DNA of 64,000 nt from Syntrophus gentianae (GTDB lineage Bacteria; Desulfobacterota; Syntrophia; Syntrophales; Syntrophaceae): positions 26,844-90,843 of the forward strand of contig NZ_FOBS01000013.1 of the NCBI RefSeq assembly GCF_900109885.1, given 5' to 3'. Every line of letters starts with the position of its first letter. Position 1 is the first letter of the stretch. This document shows positions 59,199 through 64,000 of the stretch, piece by piece. Made by a program: the position numbers and the translations under genes. Below the pieces are notes generated by a model, which ran no database searches, had not been told where the DNA came from, and was given only the letters and a program-made list of their open reading frames with translations.

Positions 59199-60529
59199 GA
59201 TACCTGCCTCATACGGATGAAGACATCGCCGAGATGCTCAAAGCCGTGGGAAAGGAGAGCCTCGACGCCCTTTTCTCCACCATTCCCGAAGCCTGCCGGC
59301 GCAGGACGGATCTCGAACTTCCCGAAGCCCTCACCGAGTGGGAGCTCAACGACATCATGGGCTCCCTTGCCGGGTCCATGGCGGTCTCCCCGGAGTACAG
59401 AATCTTTCTGGGAGCAGGCAGCTACGAACACTTCATCCCGGCATCGGTGACCTATCTCCTGGAACGTTCCGAGTTCTCCACGGCTTACACTCCCTATCAG
59501 CCGGAAATCAGCCAGGGAACCCTGCAGGCAGTTTTTGAATACCAGACTCTGGTCGCCGCCCTGCTGGGGATGGATATCGCCAATGCCTCCCTCTACGACG
59601 GCGCCTCCGCGCTGGCCGAAGCCCTGCTCATGGCGGCACGGGTGAGCCGGCGGCAGAAAGTGGCCCTGTCGAGCCTCATTCATCCCCTTTACCGCCGGGT
59701 GGTGCGGACCTATCTGGAGCCGGCCGGATTCGAGATTCTCGAGCTCCCCTATGCGGCGGACGGCAGAACGGACCTGAACCATCTCGGCAACCTGGATGAT
59801 CTCGCGGCCATCGCCGTTCAGTCGCCCAACACCTTCGGCTGCATAGAGGATCTGGCCGCCATTGGAAATCTCACTCGGGGGACCAAAACCCTCTTTATCG
59901 CTTCCTTCACGGAACCCTTGGCCTACGGCCTCTACAAAAGCCCCGGCAGCCAAGGGGCCGACATTGCCTGCGGCGAAGGCCAGAGCTTCGGCATCCCGCA
60001 GAGTTACGGCGGGCCAGGCTTGGGGATGTTCGCCTGCCTCAAGCCTTATCTGCGAAGCATGCCCGGCCGTCTCGTGGGACAGACGACGGACCGGGAAGGG
60101 AAAAGGGGGTTCGTTCTCACCCTCGCCACCCGGGAACAGCATATTCGACGGGAGAAGGCGACGTCCAACATCTGCACCAACAGCAGCCTCTGCGCCGTCA
60201 CTTCCGCTATGTACATGGCCTCCCTCGGGGGAACGGGACTTCGGGAACTGGCGAAACTCAATTACGACAAGACGGAATACCTGAAAAAAGAACTGAACCG
60301 GGCCGGATTCAAGACCCCCTTTGCAGGCCCCACCTTCAACGAGTTCGTCGTGGAGTTTCCCGTGGGCTTCGAATGTGCCTACCAACGTCTCCTGGACCAG
60401 AATATCGTGGCCGGGCTTCCCCTGGGGCGCTACTACCCCGAACTGCCGAACGGTTATCTGCTCTGCGTTACAGAGACAAAGACCAGGGAAGATCTGGACA
60501 CCCTGGTCGCGCGGTTGTCCAATCCCTAA
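59195..60529 (+). CDS. gcvPA: Glycine dehydrogenase (decarboxylating) subunit 1
   Basis: 444-residue N-terminal half of the split P protein: begins MRYLPHTDEDIAEMLKAVG and contains FLGAGSYEHFIPASVTYLLERSEF, TAYTPYQPEISQGTLQ and SFGIPQSYGGPGLGMF. It is PLP-free by itself and forms the alpha2beta2 enzyme with GcvPB. The start overlaps gcvH (ATGA), implying coupled translation. The two-subunit P protein is usual in anaerobes. Confidence 0.96.
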   Translation: MRYLPHTDEDIAEMLKAVGKESLDALFSTIPEACRRRTDLELPEALTEWELNDIMGSLAGSMAVSPEYRIFLGAGSYEHFIPASVTYLLERSEFSTAYTPYQPEISQGTLQAVFEYQTLVAALLGMDIANASLYDGASALAEALLMAARVSRRQKVALSSLIHPLYRRVVRTYLEPAGFEILELPYAADGRTDLNHLGNLDDLAAIAVQSPNTFGCIEDLAAIGNLTRGTKTLFIASFTEPLAYGLYKSPGSQGADIACGEGQSFGIPQSYGGPGLGMFACLKPYLRSMPGRLVGQTTDREGKRGFVLTLATREQHIRREKATSNICTNSSLCAVTSAMYMASLGGTGLRELAKLNYDKTEYLKKELNRAGFKTPFAGPTFNEFVVEFPVGFECAYQRLLDQNIVAGLPLGRYYPELPNGYLLCVTETKTREDLDTLVARLSNP

Positions 60530-60553
60530 TCCTGTAAAAAACGAGGTTGAACC

Positions 60554-62020
60554 ATGAAGGAATTCGCAGGTGCGCCCGGCTTGATACTCAACGAACCATT
60601 GCTTCTGGAGAAAGGGAAGAAGGGAAGATGCGGCTTTTCTCTACCCCGGCGGGACGTTGAATCCTGTCCCGTGGAGGAGGAGCTTCTGGGGGAGGGGCCG
60701 AACTTCCCCGATCTGAGCGAAGGCGAAATCGTGCGCCACTATACTCGGCTCTCGACCTGGAACTTCGGCCTGGACTCAGGGATGTATCCCCTGGGCTCAT
60801 GCACCATGAAATACAATCCCAAGACCAATGAGCGACAGGCTTCCCTGCCGGGATTCGCCGGGGCCCATCCGTTGCTCCCGGAGCAGCTTTCCCAGGGAAC
60901 CCTCAAAATGATGTTCCATCTCGAACGGCTTCTGGCGGAAGTGACCGGCATGGACGCCGTTTCCCTTCAACCCGCCGCCGGGGCACACGGGGAACTGGCG
61001 GGGATGCTGATCTTCCACGCCTGGCACAAAAGCAGGAACTCGCACCGCACGAAGATTCTTATTCCGGACACGGCTCACGGGACCAACCCGGCAAGCGCCG
61101 CCCTGTGCGGATTTCATCCGGTCAATGTGAAGTCCAACGAGGACGGGATTCTCTCCGCCAAAGTCATCGCCCGGGAAATGGACGAAGAAACGGCCGGGAT
61201 CATGATCACCAATCCCAACACCCTCGGGTTATTTGAGGAAAACATCAGGGAGATCGCCGACATCGTCCACGCCAGGGGCGGGCTGGTCTATGCGGACGGG
61301 GCTAATATGAACGCCCTGATGGGCATGGTGAGCATGGGCGAGCTGGGCGTCGACGTGCTGCACCTCAATCTTCACAAGACCTTCTCGACACCCCATGGAG
61401 GCGGCGGCCCCGGGGCGGGCTCGATCTGCGTGGGGAAACGCCTGGAACCTTTCCTTCCCGTCCCCCGTGTCCTGGAAGCGGATGGAACGTATTCCCTCTC
61501 CTATGATTTCCCGGAATCCATCGGAAAGCTCCATGCCTTTTACGGAAATGTGGGCGTCATGATCAAGGCATACAGCTATCTCCGCAGTCTCGGACCGGAT
61601 CTCAAAAAGGTGAGCCAGCTCGCCGTGCTCAACGCGAACTACATCAAGGAAAAGCTCAAAAACACGCTCTATCTGCCTTACGATCGGCCCTGCATGCACG
61701 AATGCGTCTTTTCAGACAAATTGCAGGCGCAAAAGAAGATAACAACCCTCGATATGGCCAAGCGGCTGATGGATTACGGCTTTCATCCCCCCACGATCTA
61801 TTTCCCCCTGGTCGTTTCCGGCGCCATCATGATCGAACCCACGGAGACGGAATCCAAGGAAGAGATAGACCTTTTTATTGAAGCGTTCAAAGAGGTCGCC
61901 AGAGAGGCGGAGGAAGACCCGGAGCGGCTCCGCAATGCCCCATCCTTTTCCAAGGTCAGACGGCTGGACGAAACAGCCGCCGCCCGCCATCCTCTATTGA
62001 CCTCGTTTGATGCGAGCTGA
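60554..62020 (+). CDS. gcvPB: Glycine dehydrogenase (decarboxylating) subunit 2
   Basis: 488-residue PLP-carrying half of the P protein. The Schiff-base lysine is in HLNLHKTFSTPHGGGGPG, with PDTAHGTNPASA and GLVYADGANMNALMG upstream. The C-terminal part carries HECVFSDKLQAQKK. It decarboxylates glycine and loads the lipoyl arm of GcvH. It follows gcvPA by 24 bp and is preceded by GAGG. Confidence 0.96.
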   Translation: MKEFAGAPGLILNEPLLLEKGKKGRCGFSLPRRDVESCPVEEELLGEGPNFPDLSEGEIVRHYTRLSTWNFGLDSGMYPLGSCTMKYNPKTNERQASLPGFAGAHPLLPEQLSQGTLKMMFHLERLLAEVTGMDAVSLQPAAGAHGELAGMLIFHAWHKSRNSHRTKILIPDTAHGTNPASAALCGFHPVNVKSNEDGILSAKVIAREMDEETAGIMITNPNTLGLFEENIREIADIVHARGGLVYADGANMNALMGMVSMGELGVDVLHLNLHKTFSTPHGGGGPGAGSICVGKRLEPFLPVPRVLEADGTYSLSYDFPESIGKLHAFYGNVGVMIKAYSYLRSLGPDLKKVSQLAVLNANYIKEKLKNTLYLPYDRPCMHECVFSDKLQAQKKITTLDMAKRLMDYGFHPPTIYFPLVVSGAIMIEPTETESKEEIDLFIEAFKEVAREAEEDPERLRNAPSFSKVRRLDETAAARHPLLTSFDAS

Positions 62021-62036
62021 GGGAGGCGCCTCGGCC

Positions 62037-62741
62037 ATGACGGGAAGAAAGCCCTGGTTCTGTGCGGATCTGCCCCTCTTGGACTACCGGAAGGCCCGGG
62101 ATCTGCAGCTTGAACTTGTGGCCGCCCGGAAGGCCGGCATCCTTCCTGCGAATATCCTTCTCCTGCTGGAACATAACCCGATTTTCACCCTGGGACACCG
62201 CAGCCGAAGGGACAACCTCACAGTTTCCGAAGACCTGCTTCAGGAGCGGGGAATCCCTCTCGTACGCGTGGAACGCGGGGGGGACATCACCTTTCACGGA
62301 CCCGGCCAACTGGTGGGCTATCCCATCATGAACCTCCATGCCGCAAGACTCACCGTCACCGATTACGTTGACCGCCTGGAAGAAGTCATGATCCGCACGG
62401 CTGAATCCTGGGGGGTGCGCGCCGGACGGAACGCCATCAATCGGGGTGTCTGGGTAGGCAACGCCAAACTGGGGAGCATCGGGATCGGCATTCGGCACGG
62501 GATCACTTTCCACGGCTTCGCCTTCAATGTGAATCTCTCCCTGGAACCCTTTGCCTGGATCAACCCCTGCGGGCTGAAGGGAATCGGCATCACGTCGCTC
62601 AAGCAGGAACTCTCGCGGGAGGTCTCCATGGAAAAAGTCCGGGAGCAGATGAAACAGAACATCCAGGCCGTTTTCGATGTGGCGTTCGAACCGATGGATC
62701 TGTCCGGCCTCAGCCGTTTTCAACAGGCAGGAAAATCATGA
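62037..62741 (+). CDS. lipB: Octanoyl-[GcvH/ACP]:protein octanoyltransferase
   Basis: 234-residue lipoate biosynthesis enzyme that moves octanoate from ACP to lipoyl domains. It shows LLLEHNPIFTLGHR, GGDITFHGPGQLVGYPI, KLGSIGIGIRHGITFHGFA and INPCGLKGIGITS with the catalytic Cys and Lys. The start is placed at 62037, with GGGAGG about 10 bp upstream; an in-frame TTG/ATG at 62007-62010 would overlap gcvPB. It overlaps lipA by four bases, and feeds the GcvH made by the same operon. Confidence 0.94.
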   Translation: MTGRKPWFCADLPLLDYRKARDLQLELVAARKAGILPANILLLLEHNPIFTLGHRSRRDNLTVSEDLLQERGIPLVRVERGGDITFHGPGQLVGYPIMNLHAARLTVTDYVDRLEEVMIRTAESWGVRAGRNAINRGVWVGNAKLGSIGIGIRHGITFHGFAFNVNLSLEPFAWINPCGLKGIGITSLKQELSREVSMEKVREQMKQNIQAVFDVAFEPMDLSGLSRFQQAGKS

Positions 62742-63616
62742 TGGCGGAGCAGGAAAGACCACCCCGCCTCCGCAAGCCCTCCTGGCTTCGGAGGAAGCTG
62801 CCCACGGGACCTGTCTACGAGCAGGTGAGATCCCTTATCAAAAGCGGTGCGCTTCATACCGTGTGCCAGGAAGCCAAATGCCCGAACCAGTGGGAGTGCT
62901 TTTCCTCGCGGACGGCCACTTTCCTGATTATGGGATCCCGTTGCACGCGACGGTGCCGTTTCTGTGCCGTGGAGCACGGCCCCCTGGAGCCACCCGACCC
63001 CCAGGAACCGGCAAAAGTCGCTGATGCCGCAAAAGCCCTCGGATTGCGTTATGTCGTGGTGACCTCCGTCACCCGCGACGATCTCCCCGATGGTGGCGCG
63101 TCCGTCTTTGCCGCAACGATTCGAGCGATTCGCGGAAGAATTCCGGATGGACAAGTGGAAGTCCTGATCCCCGATTTTCAAGGCGATGCCGAGGCCCTCC
63201 GAACCGTTGTCGAGGCCCGCCCGGATGTTCTCAACCACAACCTGGAAACGGTCCCGCGCCTTTATCCGGCCGTTCGCCCCGAAGCCGAATACCAACGATC
63301 CTTGAAACTTCTGAGCAGGGCAAAAGCCCTCGATTGTTCCCTTCCCACGAAATCCGGTCTCATGCTCGGCCTGGGAGAATCCTCCGAAGAAATCCGGGAC
63401 TCTCTCCAGGACCTGTTGGCCGCAGGCTGCCGCCTGCTTACCCTGGGCCAGTACCTTCAGCCCTCAACTCACCATCTGCCGGTGGAACGCTTTGTTCCCC
63501 CCGACGAGTTCGCCAGGTGGCGGGACATTGCCCTTGAAATGGGCTTTTCCCAGGTAGCAAGCGGCCCCTTCGTGCGAAGCTCCTATCACGCCAGGGATCT
63601 TTATCTCCACGCATAA
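62738..63616 (+). CDS. lipA: Lipoyl synthase
   Basis: 292-residue radical SAM enzyme that inserts two sulfurs into the octanoyl chain. Both Fe-S sites are complete: the auxiliary cluster C-x4-C-x5-C in CQEAKCPNQWEC, and the radical SAM cluster CTRRCRFCAV. The end carries GPFVRSSYHARDLY, containing the RSSY motif of the family. Its ATG overlaps the lipB stop. It is the last gene of the operon and an IS66 element end lies 43 bp downstream. Confidence 0.96.
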   Translation: MMAEQERPPRLRKPSWLRRKLPTGPVYEQVRSLIKSGALHTVCQEAKCPNQWECFSSRTATFLIMGSRCTRRCRFCAVEHGPLEPPDPQEPAKVADAAKALGLRYVVVTSVTRDDLPDGGASVFAATIRAIRGRIPDGQVEVLIPDFQGDAEALRTVVEARPDVLNHNLETVPRLYPAVRPEAEYQRSLKLLSRAKALDCSLPTKSGLMLGLGESSEEIRDSLQDLLAAGCRLLTLGQYLQPSTHHLPVERFVPPDEFARWRDIALEMGFSQVASGPFVRSSYHARDLYLHA

Positions 63617-63658
63617 CGGCTGGAGAAAAAATCCGGTTCATCCAACTGCGGCTGATAT

Positions 63659-64000
63659 GTAAGCGTACGACGAAGCCATCTTGGAACTTATTTGCAAATA
63701 AGCTATTGATGCGGCAGTCATGAGAGATAGCCGCGGTTCTTTGAAAAAGGGATAAAGTAAAGGGTGGGGCTGAGAACGGAGTAAAAACGCAGCCAAGGAT
63801 CGGTCAGTACAGATCAGGCTTTGGCTGGCAGGAGCAAGCCCCGCTCATCTTTGGGCAGTGGTTTCCACTGATCGGGGAGCAGTTCCCTCAAGCGACTGAC
63901 CGGATGGCTCATAATCCGGCGGAGCATGTCGTCGAAGTACTCCCAAGGATTGACGTCACAGTTTTTACAGGATTGGATGAGGCTCATGAACAGGGCCGCC
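63659..64000 (-). mobile_element. IS66-family element, 3' end, cut by window edge
   Basis: The terminal GTAAGCGTACGACGAAG at 63659 fits the IS66 family inverted-repeat start GTAAGCG. The transposase C-terminus follows on the minus strand at 63814. The bases GCTGATAT just outside may be one copy of the 8-bp target duplication. The other end is outside the window. Confidence 0.75.
63814..64000 (-). CDS. IS66-family transposase, C-terminal part only
   Basis: Sixty-one codons plus stop (63814-63816) are visible. They read ALFMSLIQSCKNCDVNPWEY, then FDDMLRRIMSHPVSRLRELL and PDQWKP, the typical C-terminus of TnpC of IS66 elements (DVNPWEYL and HP-x-x-R-x-x-ELLP). The gene enters from the right edge and nothing can be said about its intactness. 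It belongs to the element whose end lies at 63659. Confidence 0.85.
   Translation of the reverse strand, partial: AALFMSLIQSCKNCDVNPWEYFDDMLRRIMSHPVSRLRELLPDQWKPLPKDERGLLLPAKA

Overview
The window looks like the chromosome of a strictly anaerobic, syntrophic deltaproteobacterium (Desulfobacterota), most likely Syntrophus aciditrophicus or a close relative. The strongest pointer is the set of three benzoyl-CoA ring-degradation enzymes at 52.1-55.4 kb (cyclohexadienoyl-CoA hydratase, BamA ring hydrolase, hydroxycyclohexenoyl-CoA dehydrogenase). It is supported by a type III glutamine synthetase, an acetyl-CoA synthetase, a PEP-CTERM protein and several sigma54-type control elements. The species name is inferred from gene content, not from a search.

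Layout. 1-8.8 kb (all minus strand): glycogen phosphorylase (cut by the left edge), acetyl-CoA synthetase, an enoyl-CoA hydratase with a VanZ protein, a PEP-CTERM secreted protein, and glutamine synthetase III. 9.4-17.8 kb (plus): a methyltransferase, a KaiC-like/PEP-synthase-like fusion, two lipoproteins, a transposase remnant with REP-like repeats, and a NifU-like/GGGtGRT pair. 18.0-20.0 kb: an accessory patch in which an exported hydrolase lies between two attC-like hairpins, inside a 187-bp direct repeat. 20.1-27.5 kb (minus): a split glutamate synthase operon headed by an FAD/Fe-S dehydrogenase and driven by a clear sigma54 promoter. 28-32.7 kb: small accessory genes, including a Fur-family regulator with a metal transporter and a radical SAM protein. 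32.8-40.2 kb (minus): carA-guaA-carB-purF, a run of glutamine-using enzymes, preceded by the deleted remains of a glutamine synthetase gene with its promoter and operators, and then a NifA-like regulator. 42.8-50.9 kb: higBA, a SWIM/SNF2 ATPase, mnmG, a radical SAM protein, and a decay zone holding three gene fragments. 50.9-55.4 kb: benzoate genes. 55.9-63.6 kb: lpdA facing a complete gcvT-gcvH-gcvPA-gcvPB-lipB-lipA operon. The right edge is cut inside an IS66-family element.

How it fits together. Nitrogen assimilation is the recurring theme: glutamine synthetase III, glutamate synthase, the glutamine synthetase remnant, the glutamine amidotransferase operon and a sigma54 activator. A shared palindrome, ACA-N4-TGT, occurs as tandem copies about 30 bp apart upstream of glnN, the glutamate synthase operon and the glnA remnant. 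Further copies lie 61 bp apart in front of the activator gene. I regard this candidate regulon, together with the unusual glutamate synthase composition, as the most interesting content. Carbon metabolism is represented by the benzoyl-CoA genes, acetyl-CoA synthetase and the glycine cleavage/lipoate operon. No tRNA, rRNA or CRISPR array was seen.
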